From Chitinophagales bacterium (lineage in GTDB: Bacteria; Bacteroidota; Bacteroidia; Chitinophagales; JADJOU01): a stretch of DNA of 64,000 bases. Within the stretch, counting starts at the first letter, position 1. Each line of letters opens with the position of its first letter. This document shows, piece after piece, positions 49,793-58,343 of this stretch. The position numbers and the translations under genes are program-made. Under the pieces are notes generated by a model. That model was not told the origin of the DNA. It did no database searches and was given only the letters and a program-made list of their open reading frames with translations. The stretch spans positions 62,001 through 126,000 of the forward strand of contig JAEUUY010000030.1 of assembly GCA_016787225.1 (NCBI GenBank). Reading direction: 5' to 3'.

Positions 49793-51739
49793 TTATTCAA
49801 AAGTGTAGATTTGAACATCTGCTCTATTGTCTTGACCACTATTGTATTTAGGTCGAGAATCGCCATAAGAAGTTACTTTAGCAGAGCTAACATTAACACC
49901 TTTCATTCTTAACAATTGAGCCACTTTTTGAGCTCTTTGTAGAGCACATGACTTAGATCCACCTTTAGAAGTGTTACCTCCTATTTCTACAGTATAGTTA
50001 GGGTTAGACTTAAGCATAGTAGCTATTTGCTGCAATGTTTCTACCTGACCTGGAGATAATGTATTACATCCTGTAAAGAATATTTCATAATTACCTACAA
50101 CGTTCTTAGTTTTACCAGTTTTTGTATTATTAGTAGTCGCTGTGGTATTATTGTTAGTAGTAGTTTCTGTTGGAACAACTGGATCTACTTTTGCTACCTC
50201 AGGACATCCATTATTTGAAGCAGGTCCAGCTTCAAATGGACACTTATCTCTTGAATCTCCAATTCCATCATTATCAGAATCTGGACAACCAAACATTTCA
50301 GGCTTACCAGGTACATAAGGACACTCATCTGTAAGATCAGGAATACCATCACCATCAGAATCAACTACCTTAGGAGCATCTGTTGAAGCTTTAGGAGCTA
50401 CTGGTGCAGAACCAGCACAACTACCAAGAGCATAAACACCTCTAATAGCAGCTTGATTATAAGAGTAGCTATTGTCTAGCTTCCAATTTCTTCCTCCCTC
50501 TACCTGAACAGAGAATCTGTCAGAAGTTCTGAAGTTAAATCCAAGACCAGAAGCTATATGAAAATTCACATCATCAGTACCATAAGTTTTTTGATCAGCA
50601 TTTGCAGCTGTAGGAGCAGCATTCCAGTTTCCAATAGAAGTTATGTAATTAACACCAGGACCTGCGTATACATAAGGAGCAAATATTGCATTTTCCTTTA
50701 ACCAGCTACCGTTAGCAAATTTGAATACCGGCTGTAAGTTGAAGTCAATCATTTGAGCATTGCCATATGATGTACCACCTGTAGTACCTCTCCAGTTATC
50801 ACCATCATGAGGCTGACTAGCACCTCTTTGGATTGGGTAAAATACATTACCAAAACCTAAACCAGCTCTTACATCGAAGAATCTAGAAACATACTTTGTT
50901 AAATTGATTCCAAGAGAAGTAGTATAATCTTCTAAAATAAAGTTCTGAGCTCTTTGAACAGCCTCAAAGCTATTGAAATTAGCACCAACGCCAATTTTCC
51001 AGCTATGATTGTTGCACCAGTTAGCATTAATAGCCGATTCTTCCTGACTAGCAGCACCAGCAGCAGGAGCAGCAGCAGCACCACCACCGAAGTTATAACC
51101 GATTCTTACCGCAGAGCTACCATAGCTATATGCCTCACCAAGGGCAACTTTATAACCATACTCAGCAGCAGCGTTCCATTTTTCACTCAAATTAAAACCA
51201 AAACCTAAACCAACAGGTATATAAGGATTGATTTGATCAGATCCTGCACCACCAATATTAGAACCATTTTGAGTTCCTATCTTGTTGATAGAGTTTATAC
51301 CCACACCTGAAAACAAATAAGGCTGGATAAAAGAATTTTCCTTTAAGATATATCCATTTGCTAGTTTATATACTAAGTTTAAACCACCATCAAAGAAAGA
51401 TGAATTTTCATATCTCATTTGACCTTTTTGAGCAGTATTAAAATTAGTAGGAACTGTTTGGTTTGTATTTGTTATTAATCCATTTGTTGTAACTACTGGA
51501 TAGAAAGCCTCACCAAACATTACATTCAATCTACCATCGAATGATTTTCCTAGGTATCTTTGAATGTTAAGGTTAGCGTTTCCTCTCCACTTGTCTACCA
51601 TCAAAAATTGCTTGTTGATAGGGTTTACGAAATCTGTGAAACCAATACCGGCCCCAATGTTCCAACGATTGCTCGCTGTCTGCGCTATAGCTGCGACAGA
51701 AGCTGCAGTTAATGTTAGAAGTAAAAATGCTTTTTTCAT
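49793..51739 (-). CDS. OmpA-family protein with two tandem beta-barrels and TSP3 repeats
   Basis: A 648-residue outer-membrane protein: signal peptide (1-20), barrel-like domain 1 (about 25-218), an Ala-rich linker, barrel-like domain 2 (245-440), calcium-binding TSP3 repeats (DSDGDGIPDLTDECP, DSDNDGIGDSRDKCP, 460-512), a Thr/Asn linker and a C-terminal OmpA domain (549-648). The two barrels share motifs (WNIGAGIGF/WKIGVGANF, YKLANGYILKENSF/FKFANGSWLKENAI), so one arose by duplication. In the OmpA domain the usual GHTD is GNTS, so the peptidoglycan-binding aspartate is not at its usual place; the NRADVQI arginine is kept. Confidence 0.9.
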   Translation of the reverse strand: MKKAFLLLTLTAASVAAIAQTASNRWNIGAGIGFTDFVNPINKQFLMVDKWRGNANLNIQRYLGKSFDGRLNVMFGEAFYPVVTTNGLITNTNQTVPTNFNTAQKGQMRYENSSFFDGGLNLVYKLANGYILKENSFIQPYLFSGVGINSINKIGTQNGSNIGGAGSDQINPYIPVGLGFGFNLSEKWNAAAEYGYKVALGEAYSYGSSAVRIGYNFGGGAAAAPAAGAASQEESAINANWCNNHSWKIGVGANFNSFEAVQRAQNFILEDYTTSLGINLTKYVSRFFDVRAGLGFGNVFYPIQRGASQPHDGDNWRGTTGGTSYGNAQMIDFNLQPVFKFANGSWLKENAIFAPYVYAGPGVNYITSIGNWNAAPTAANADQKTYGTDDVNFHIASGLGFNFRTSDRFSVQVEGGRNWKLDNSYSYNQAAIRGVYALGSCAGSAPVAPKASTDAPKVVDSDGDGIPDLTDECPYVPGKPEMFGCPDSDNDGIGDSRDKCPFEAGPASNNGCPEVAKVDPVVPTETTTNNNTTATTNNTKTGKTKNVVGNYEIFFTGCNTLSPGQVETLQQIATMLKSNPNYTVEIGGNTSKGGSKSCALQRAQKVAQLLRMKGVNVSSAKVTSYGDSRPKYNSGQDNRADVQIYTFE

Positions 51740-51784
51740 ACTGAAATATTTAATTTAAAATTTTTTCTTTTTCAATTTTCGCTG

Positions 51785-51792
51785 CAAAGATA
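51785..51792 (-). promoter_or_regulatory. OmpA gene promoter -7 box
   Basis: The minus strand reads tatctttg, 45 nt before the ATG. Confidence 0.55.
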
Positions 51793-51835
51793 GACTTATT
51801 TTATAAAAATGATTTTTTTTTTACACTCTAAAAGC

Positions 51836-52144
51836 CTAGTCAGTAAACCTTTTCGCATCTCTTTTTGTTTTTTTAACAAAACTTTTACGCAACTCTTCTG
51901 TTAAATCTACGTCTTTTTGATTTGCAAGACACAGTATTACCCAAAGGATATCTGCGAGTTCCTCGCCAAAATCTAAAATTTCATTCTCTTTCTTTTTTTG
52001 CATGCCCTCTGTTCTAGAAACTACTCGTGCTAGCTCACCAACCTCCTCCATCAAAATAGTAGTATTGGTCAAAATATCAAAATACCCACCACCATAATTA
52101 ATAATCCATTCATTGACTTGTTTTTGTGCCTCAGTTATAGTCAT
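51836..52144 (-). CDS. MazG-like nucleotide pyrophosphohydrolase
   Basis: A 102-residue all-alpha NTP pyrophosphohydrolase: TTILMEEVGELARVVSR holds the EExxE metal site and DFGEELADILWVILCLAN the ExxD site. Single-domain MazG proteins remove non-standard nucleotides. The start lies 5 nt from the stop of the acetyltransferase-like gene, so the two are one operon. Confidence 0.9.
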   Translation of the reverse strand: MTITEAQKQVNEWIINYGGGYFDILTNTTILMEEVGELARVVSRTEGMQKKKENEILDFGEELADILWVILCLANQKDVDLTEELRKSFVKKTKRDAKRFTD

Positions 52145-52149
52145 TTCAT

Positions 52150-53271
52150 TTATGATTTAAAAGGTGATCGGGGTGTCCACTTATCGGGAATCATTCTACC
52201 GAGAAAGATAGGAGTAAAGAGATTAAGAAAAAGGTGATTAATTCTTAGTGAACTTAATGTAGAGTAGGGCTCTGCTCCTAGAGTACTCTTTAACTCTTGA
52301 GCAGTACGACCAAAGCATACTTTGTTCAGATTACTTTGAAAGGCTTGCTGAATCATTAGTATCAAAATAAAATTATATGTTTTATATGTTTGATTATAAA
52401 AGTAGTCTAGTCCGGCATAGTGAACTTCAATTATTGTATCCAACTGAAAATATGTGACAAACCCTACTAATTTATTGTTCATTAATATGCCTTTCATCTT
52501 AAACCGATTCACATTTTTAAGAAATTCATAAAAATAGTCGACTGAAATAGTAGTCAGTTTAAATTTCGAGTTATTTAAAACACTTAGGAATAATGATTCT
52601 ATTTGAGTTCTATATTGAGAAAAATTGTTCTTATCAATTTCTATTACGCTTGTTTCCTTATTCGATTCTATTACTTTGCGGACTCTTAATCGGTATTTTG
52701 AATGCATTTTGTTGAGGTAGTCGTCAAATGAATTCATTCCTGCAAGACTAAGCTCCATTCGGTCTTCCACATGAAAAGTGTGAAATTTTTTAGGACAAAA
52801 TAAGGCGGTAGAAATTGATTTGATATTTTCGGAAATCATAGTACCTAATGGCTTTCTTTCTAAAGAAATTTTTACCTCCTCGATAGTATCCAATACCAAA
52901 CTTTCAGCGTTTGAGGTATATTTACTATCAATCAAAACTCCATTCTCACAAGTAAAAATGACATTTCCTAATACCAATAAGTCTGTACGAACCTTAGCCA
53001 ATGTATTTTCATATAGATTCTTGAATATAGAATTTGATGTTGGCAAATAATTGCGCAATGCCTCCCCGCTAAATGGAATAATTTGAAAATAAAACAAACC
53101 AACGAATTCGTTGTTATCGTCATAAACTAATACATACCGATAATTGATTTGCTGACATGCGAGCTCCAATGTTTTTAAATAATGATAGGAAAGAAAAAAC
53201 CGCTTAGAAACCATGCTATCCCAATTAGCTTCGCCTACTTCTTCAATAGTTTTGTAAACTCTATAAATCAT
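52150..53271 (-). CDS. FemAB/BioF2-like GNAT acyltransferase
   Basis: A 373-residue protein with N-terminal ANWDSMVSKRFFLSYHYLKTLE (GNAT-fold domain of the peptidoglycan-recognition acyltransferase type), SKYRLRVRKVIES and a second domain with VGFVTYFQLDTIIEVHYAGLDYFY. These are typical of GNAT/FemAB-like proteins that transfer amino acids or acyl groups to cell-wall or lipid precursors. Exact substrate unknown. Confidence 0.72.
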   Translation of the reverse strand: MIYRVYKTIEEVGEANWDSMVSKRFFLSYHYLKTLELACQQINYRYVLVYDDNNEFVGLFYFQIIPFSGEALRNYLPTSNSIFKNLYENTLAKVRTDLLVLGNVIFTCENGVLIDSKYTSNAESLVLDTIEEVKISLERKPLGTMISENIKSISTALFCPKKFHTFHVEDRMELSLAGMNSFDDYLNKMHSKYRLRVRKVIESNKETSVIEIDKNNFSQYRTQIESLFLSVLNNSKFKLTTISVDYFYEFLKNVNRFKMKGILMNNKLVGFVTYFQLDTIIEVHYAGLDYFYNQTYKTYNFILILMIQQAFQSNLNKVCFGRTAQELKSTLGAEPYSTLSSLRINHLFLNLFTPIFLGRMIPDKWTPRSPFKS

Positions 53272-53309
53272 AAAATCCCATTAAATACAAAATATGTCTG
53301 GATTTAGTT

Positions 53310-54041
53310 CTATCTTCCATTGAGTATATTCCTGCTATTTGCAAGATTTATCAGAGCACTTGGACAATCTTCTACCCAATTTCCTACGACTAGACAGTCT
53401 GCACCAGAAGTCCATATCTCCTCTGCCTGTTTAATATTGCGCACTCCGCCTCCTGCGAATAAATAAGTGTCCAACAAGAGGTTTCTAGTTTGTTTTACGT
53501 ATTCAGAATTTATAACATATTTAGATCCGCTGCCAGCCTCAAGATACAGACATATAGGATTAAGAATTTTCAAACCTAGAAGATATGACTTTAGAACGGT
53601 CTCATTGTCAATGATGGAAATTTTGTTCTCCAAAGCCTTTTCAACCGCAGTTTCTCCTGAACTACCTATAATAAGATAAGGCGTATAATAAGTAGATAGA
53701 TTTAGCTCATCTATGATTTTAGCTGCTTTAAAAAGAGGTGAAAAAATATAGTTTGCATCACTACTTTGCACTACAGATAGTGCTAGCAGAGCATCATATT
53801 TTGGGTGAATTTGATCAACCGTTCCTGGGAATCCTACTAAGGGAATAGTTAGATTTGCTTTTAGCTTATCAACCATACTATCCAACAAATGATAATCAAA
53901 AGGCTGACTACCACCTAATAAAATTAAATCTGGATTGGCTTCTCTTATAATTTCCAGCCAAGAATCATCAATGACAGTTTTATCAGGATCTAGAAGCAAA
54001 GCTAAAGCTTTTGACCCTTTCAACTTGTCAATACTAAACAT
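53310..54041 (-). CDS. Geranylgeranylglyceryl/heptaprenylglyceryl phosphate synthase family
   Basis: A 243-residue TIM-barrel prenyltransferase: ALLLDPDKTVID with the Mg/glycerol-phosphate site, LILLGGSQPFDY, IPLVGFPGTVDQIHPKYDALL, YLEAGSGSKYVI and FAGGGVRNIKQAEEIW. Archaea use GGGP synthase to make ether lipids; Bacteroidota members (group II) also have activity in vitro, and their in-vivo product is unclear. No downstream ether-lipid genes are seen here. Confidence 0.9.
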   Translation of the reverse strand: MFSIDKLKGSKALALLLDPDKTVIDDSWLEIIREANPDLILLGGSQPFDYHLLDSMVDKLKANLTIPLVGFPGTVDQIHPKYDALLALSVVQSSDANYIFSPLFKAAKIIDELNLSTYYTPYLIIGSSGETAVEKALENKISIIDNETVLKSYLLGLKILNPICLYLEAGSGSKYVINSEYVKQTRNLLLDTYLFAGGGVRNIKQAEEIWTSGADCLVVGNWVEDCPSALINLANSRNILNGR

Positions 54042-54058
54042 AAAGAAATCTAGGAATC

Positions 54059-54691
54059 TTAATTTTTATTAGACTGCATTTCATTCAATGGCAGTCGTCG
54101 TGCGGTCATATAACGCTTACTAAAATACTCGCTCTTATCGAGTTCTTCAATATGCACACCTTTTGATGAAGAAGAATGCATCATTTTAACAGCTTCATTA
54201 GTTACCTCTACAACTATGCCTATGTGACCAATAACGCCATTATTCATATTTCTGCCTGAAAAAAATATAAGATCACCTTTTTGAAGCTCACTTCTACTTA
54301 CATATGAGCCTACATGGGCCATTTCCCTAGAAGTCCTTGGCAATCTAATTCCAAACCAATCGAATATATGACGAATAAATCCACTGCAATCAAAACCATT
54401 TTCAGTAGTACCACCCCATCTATAAGGGATACCTAGAAATGTTTTACCAACAGATATTACGTTATCTACAGTATTCGAATAAAAATCAGATGCCATAGCA
54501 GTGAATGAGCTCGATTTTGAAGTTTCTTTCTTTGGCTCTTCTTTCTTTGCAAAATACTTAGAAAATGTTGTAATCAGAGAATTGTCACAATCTTTATCAA
54601 CTTGTTCATTAGGATTATAATAAAGACTAGACTGTGAATATAAGGACACAGAAAGGAAAGTAATTAAACCTAAGACAAGTGTTTTAGTCAT
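54059..54691 (-). CDS. NlpC/P60 cell-wall hydrolase
   Basis: A 210-residue exported protein (signal peptide ending SLYSQ) with an NlpC/P60 peptidase domain: C102 in GFDCSGFI, H156 in IGHIGIVVEV and H172 in MMHSSSSKGV. These enzymes cut peptide stems of peptidoglycan. It is the first gene of a minus-strand run with the GGGP synthase gene. Confidence 0.92.
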   Translation of the reverse strand: MTKTLVLGLITFLSVSLYSQSSLYYNPNEQVDKDCDNSLITTFSKYFAKKEEPKKETSKSSSFTAMASDFYSNTVDNVISVGKTFLGIPYRWGGTTENGFDCSGFIRHIFDWFGIRLPRTSREMAHVGSYVSRSELQKGDLIFFSGRNMNNGVIGHIGIVVEVTNEAVKMMHSSSSKGVHIEELDKSEYFSKRYMTARRLPLNEMQSNKN

Positions 54692-54699
54692 ATTTTGTT

Positions 54700-54707
54700 A
54701 TTTTTGT
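54700..54707 (+). promoter_or_regulatory. ATL gene -7 box
   Basis: tatttttg matches TAnnTTTG, back-to-back with the minus-strand promoter at 54743. It overlaps the only upstream TTG start in frame (54705). Confidence 0.45.
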
Positions 54708-55094
54708 GGGGTTTAAAAAAATAAAAATATCAAAACGAGCGCCAAAAATATAGATAAAAAACTCAAGCAGTCTATTTTTTTTCAAAATGTATATGAAATA
54801 GTAGCTAAAATACCGCATGGTATGGTCACTTCTTATGGAAGTATAGCCAATGCACTAGGCGCCACAAATAGCTCTAGACTAGTAGGTTATGCCATGAATG
54901 AAAGCCATAAGTCTCACCCCAATTTGCCTGCTCATAGAGTGGTTAATAGAAACGGGATTTTGACAGGAAAACACCATTTTGGATCAGAAACTAGGATGCA
55001 AGAGCTTTTAGAATCAGAAGGAATTCAAATCATAAATAATGCCATCCAAGATTTTAAGTCTAAATTTTGGGATCCTAATATAGAATTGATATAA
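54705..55094 (+). CDS. Alkyltransferase-like (ATL) DNA-damage protein
   Basis: An MGMT-fold protein in which the alkyl-accepting Cys is replaced: PAHRV stands where PCHR is expected. ATL proteins bind O6-alkylguanine and pass it to nucleotide excision repair. Codons before the first ATG (54822) still encode the family N-terminus (FFQNVYEIVAKIPHG), so translation must begin earlier; TTG 54705 is the only usual start, but it lies in the promoter box, so a rare ATT start at 54774 is possible. The start is uncertain; the end is solid. Confidence 0.72.
54743..54750 (-). promoter_or_regulatory. NlpC/P60 gene -7 box
   Basis: The minus strand reads tatttttg. It is part of a divergent promoter pair with 54700-54707; the leader to the ATG at 54691 is about 45 nt. 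Confidence 0.45.
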
Positions 55095-55167
55095 AGCAAA
55101 TAGAAATTTATCTTGCTCCAAATAATATTGCTCTATTTTCGTTTCCTATACATTTAATAAAAAGTCA

Positions 55168-56022
55168 ATGCAAGCTACCCATCTAAAACCACTACACGAC
55201 TATCAGTTGATCGATTTATTTCGAATCTGGAATCAATATAAGAAACAAATCCTCTATTTTACCATTCTGTGCGCTATAATATCGATTACTGCATCTTATT
55301 TATTGCCAGAGTATTTTAAATCTAGAACCATTTTATATCCTATCAGCATGACTATGGCAGATAGAAATATTATATTTGGTCAGCAACAAGGTCAAGCAGA
55401 GTTTTCCTATTTTGGAAATAAATATGATGCCAGTAGAATATTACAAGTAGCTAATTCTTCTGAAGTAATAGACTACATCATCAATAAATATGATTTAAAA
55501 ACACACTATAACTATTCTAAAGATGAGAAATATCTCTATACAAAAGTCAAGGAAGACTTTCTTGATAATTACCATGCCTTGAAAAATGACAAAGATGCTA
55601 TAGAAATAACCCTTATAGATACAGATAAAGAAAAGTGCGCCGAAATGGTCAATGATATTGCTCTTAAAATAGATGAAATAGCTACAAAGCCAGTAACAGA
55701 AGGCAAGGCGAAAATTATAAAAATGCTAGAATCAGAATTAAAAAATAAAAACACAGAACTAACCTCAGTCACTGACCCTGTTAATAAAGAAAACTTGAAA
55801 TCTGAAATCAAACAATTAAGTGAAGCTTTGACACAATATAAAGTTTCGAATAATGACAAGTTTTCTTCAATTACAATATTGGAAAAAGCTGCCCCTGCAG
55901 AAAAAAAATCTAAACCAATTCGCTGGCTCATAGTTATTTTATCTGTCGTTGGTGGATTCTTTTTCTCTCTGCTAAGCGCTGTAGTCGTGAGTCAGATTAC
56001 TTATATTCGAAAATCATTATAA
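55168..56022 (+). CDS. Wzz-type polysaccharide chain-length determinant
   Basis: A 284-residue inner-membrane protein with two membrane segments (about 27-47, 256-277) framing a periplasmic coiled-coil domain, plus the proline-rich KAAPAEKKSKPIR before the second segment. This is the Wzz/PCP layout that sets polysaccharide length. The next gene, 3 nt on, is the O-antigen ligase-like gene. Confidence 0.82.
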   Translation: MQATHLKPLHDYQLIDLFRIWNQYKKQILYFTILCAIISITASYLLPEYFKSRTILYPISMTMADRNIIFGQQQGQAEFSYFGNKYDASRILQVANSSEVIDYIINKYDLKTHYNYSKDEKYLYTKVKEDFLDNYHALKNDKDAIEITLIDTDKEKCAEMVNDIALKIDEIATKPVTEGKAKIIKMLESELKNKNTELTSVTDPVNKENLKSEIKQLSEALTQYKVSNNDKFSSITILEKAAPAEKKSKPIRWLIVILSVVGGFFFSLLSAVVVSQITYIRKSL

Positions 56023-56025
56023 GCT

Positions 56026-57471
56026 TTGGATAGACTAATTCATAGTCTCAAAACCATACCTGAAAAGACTATTTTAAATAGTCTGTTTGTTTTATTTACT
56101 TTTTTCTTAATCTCCTCAATTCGTTTAGAAAAATATTGGTTAATTGCTTTGCCATTTTTTATAGGGTTTCTAGTCATCCTCCTTTATCATTTTCGATTAT
56201 TATATTGGGTTCTATTATTTAGTATAGCATGTTCGATTACCTTAGATTTCAATAAAAAGTTGTCAACTGACTTCCCTACAGAGTTCATTAGTATCGGTCT
56301 CACAGCTATATTCTGGATTATGTGGATTGTGTATAGACCTCAGTACTTAAGTTACCTATGGAATCATAAAATTTTCTGGGGAATAATAGCTACGTGGGTA
56401 TGGTCCATAATAGCCACACTCCAGGCAGTTCAAGTTCTTATATCGATTAAATTCGTATTGGCCAAAGTCTGGTATATCACCTCATTTTTCATATTTACGT
56501 ATTATATGATTCGATCCAAAGAAGATATTAAAAAAATCTTTTGGGTTGTTTATACGCCAGTTTTGATTACATCACTATATAGTTTTGCTCGCACGGTTTT
56601 GGGAGGTTTTAGTTTTGAATTTACAAACCAATATTCTCTCCCTTTTTATGATAACCATGTCATTTATGCAACAACCATGACCCTAATGCTTCCTATGGTC
56701 TATGCCGCAAGAAATTGGTATAAAAAGGGATCCCTCATTCGGATTTTATTAACTAGCTCCATACCCTTCCTAATCATTGCGATATACTTTTCCTATACTC
56801 GCGCCTGTTATCTGGCACTAATAGGAGGCTTAGCATTTGTTTTACTTTTGAAAATACGAAAATTAGTGATGGGATATATTATGGCTGTTCTATTAGTAGC
56901 GAGCGTTTTGTTTGTGTTTTCATATGATTATCTTTATTTGAGATTAGCTCCAGACTATAATACTACGGTAATGCACGATGAGTTTAAGGATCATTTGGTC
57001 TCTACATTTTACGGGAAAGATGCTTCGAGTATGGAGCGTCTCAATATGTGGATTAGTGTCTTTCGCATGTATCAAAAAAGGCCTATAGCAGGGTACGGAC
57101 CCAATAATTTCCCTAGCACTTATAAACCCTATTCGGTCATGTATTTTAAAACGTGGGTGAGTGATAATGTCCTCAACCTCTCGTGTCATAATTATTTTTG
57201 GCTATTATTAGCCGAACAAGGGCTTGTGGGACTTAGCTTATTTTTACTATTCATTGGTTTTGTTTTATATCTCATACAGAAAGTCTATCATCAAACCGAA
57301 TGCCAATTTAGAAGACAGCTTATAGCATCCATAGCAGCTGTTATGGGAATCTTTCTCATTATTCTTTTCTTTAATGATTTGATAGAAACAAACAAGAACG
57401 GTTCCCTTTACTTTATTTTTCTAGCGCTATTAGTCAAACTACAACAGTTTAGTGAAGAAAATGTCACCTAG
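56026..57471 (+). CDS. O-antigen ligase/polymerase (Wzy/WaaL) family membrane protein
   Basis: A 481-residue protein with about 12 membrane segments and a large periplasmic loop (near 290-375, KDASSMERLNMWISVFRM, then GYGPNNF) as in the Wzy_C family. It joins or polymerises O-chains. The start is TTG 56026, 3 nt after the wzz-like stop; no nearby ATG gives the full first membrane segment. It overlaps the class IV aminotransferase gene by 11 nt. Confidence 0.82.
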   Translation: MDRLIHSLKTIPEKTILNSLFVLFTFFLISSIRLEKYWLIALPFFIGFLVILLYHFRLLYWVLLFSIACSITLDFNKKLSTDFPTEFISIGLTAIFWIMWIVYRPQYLSYLWNHKIFWGIIATWVWSIIATLQAVQVLISIKFVLAKVWYITSFFIFTYYMIRSKEDIKKIFWVVYTPVLITSLYSFARTVLGGFSFEFTNQYSLPFYDNHVIYATTMTLMLPMVYAARNWYKKGSLIRILLTSSIPFLIIAIYFSYTRACYLALIGGLAFVLLLKIRKLVMGYIMAVLLVASVLFVFSYDYLYLRLAPDYNTTVMHDEFKDHLVSTFYGKDASSMERLNMWISVFRMYQKRPIAGYGPNNFPSTYKPYSVMYFKTWVSDNVLNLSCHNYFWLLLAEQGLVGLSLFLLFIGFVLYLIQKVYHQTECQFRRQLIASIAAVMGIFLIILFFNDLIETNKNGSLYFIFLALLVKLQQFSEENVT

Positions 57472-58201
57472 CTCTCCTATTTTTTTTGAGTCTATTCTAT
57501 TTTATAAAGGACTGTTCCCATTTCTCAATCTCCACCTAAAGCGGATAGAAGACCTTGCGAGCAATTATCGCTCTGAGTTTCGAATGAGTCTAGGAGAATT
57601 TGAAAGCCTGCTGAGAGCAAGCTTACATGAAGGATCTGAACAAAAACTTAGACTAAAACTAAATATTGATGGATCTAGGCTAAGGATAAGTTGTATAGAA
57701 TCGGAAATAATATTCAACCACTCTTTTAATCAATATCCACCTATTAAATTGTCGATTTATCCTCATTACTTGAAACCGCTTGAAAAACAGTCTGCTTGGA
57801 AATATGAAAATCCAAAGATTTACAAAGACTCTATAGCGCACGCCTTTGAAAATAATGCCTCCCAGTCCATTTTAATAAATGAACATGGAGAAATAGTAGA
57901 GACCTCACTATCCAACTTTTTCTATATCATAGATGAAAAGATATATACGCCTCCACTACAATCCGGTGCAGTGAACGGGGTGTTTCGTCGTTATCTGATG
58001 TCAAAGGTAGACATACAGGAGAGATGTTTACATCTAAATGAATTAGAATTGATAAATGAGTGCTTCGTAACAAGTGCAGTGCGTGGAATTGTCGGTGTAT
58101 ATCAAATTGATACGAATGACTTTCTCACATGCCAAATAGACCGTTTAAAAAAGGACTTGGCTATAGAGACTACTATAATACATAGATTATCAGATAGATA
58201 G
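57461..58201 (+). CDS. Class IV aminotransferase / aminodeoxychorismate lyase-like
   Basis: A 246-residue PLP fold-type IV protein: FFESILFYKGLFPFLNLHLKRIE, the lysine region KYENPKIYKDSI, EHGEIVETSLSNFFYI and LQSGAVNGVFRRYL, GIVGVYQID. These match PabC, which forms 4-aminobenzoate for folate, although other class IV activities are possible; no pabA/B is near. GTG 57452 is also in frame, but ATG 57461 is chosen. Confidence 0.78.
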   Translation: MSPSSPIFFESILFYKGLFPFLNLHLKRIEDLASNYRSEFRMSLGEFESLLRASLHEGSEQKLRLKLNIDGSRLRISCIESEIIFNHSFNQYPPIKLSIYPHYLKPLEKQSAWKYENPKIYKDSIAHAFENNASQSILINEHGEIVETSLSNFFYIIDEKIYTPPLQSGAVNGVFRRYLMSKVDIQERCLHLNELELINECFVTSAVRGIVGVYQIDTNDFLTCQIDRLKKDLAIETTIIHRLSDR

Positions 58202-58253
58202 TATCTCAAGACAATTGCTCTGGCTTTATCATTCATATATAATTTTTTTCTCA

Positions 58254-58261
58254 TATATTTG
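58254..58261 (+). promoter_or_regulatory. ppiD-like gene -7 box
   Basis: tatatttg matches TAnnTTTG. The leader to the ATG at 58344 is about 75 nt. Confidence 0.55.
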
Positions 58262-58343
58262 CGCTCCTGTAAAATTTCACTATAAGGATAAATTAATTAA
58301 ACTAAAGTACTGATGCTCTGCATCATAAATTAAAAAAACAGAT

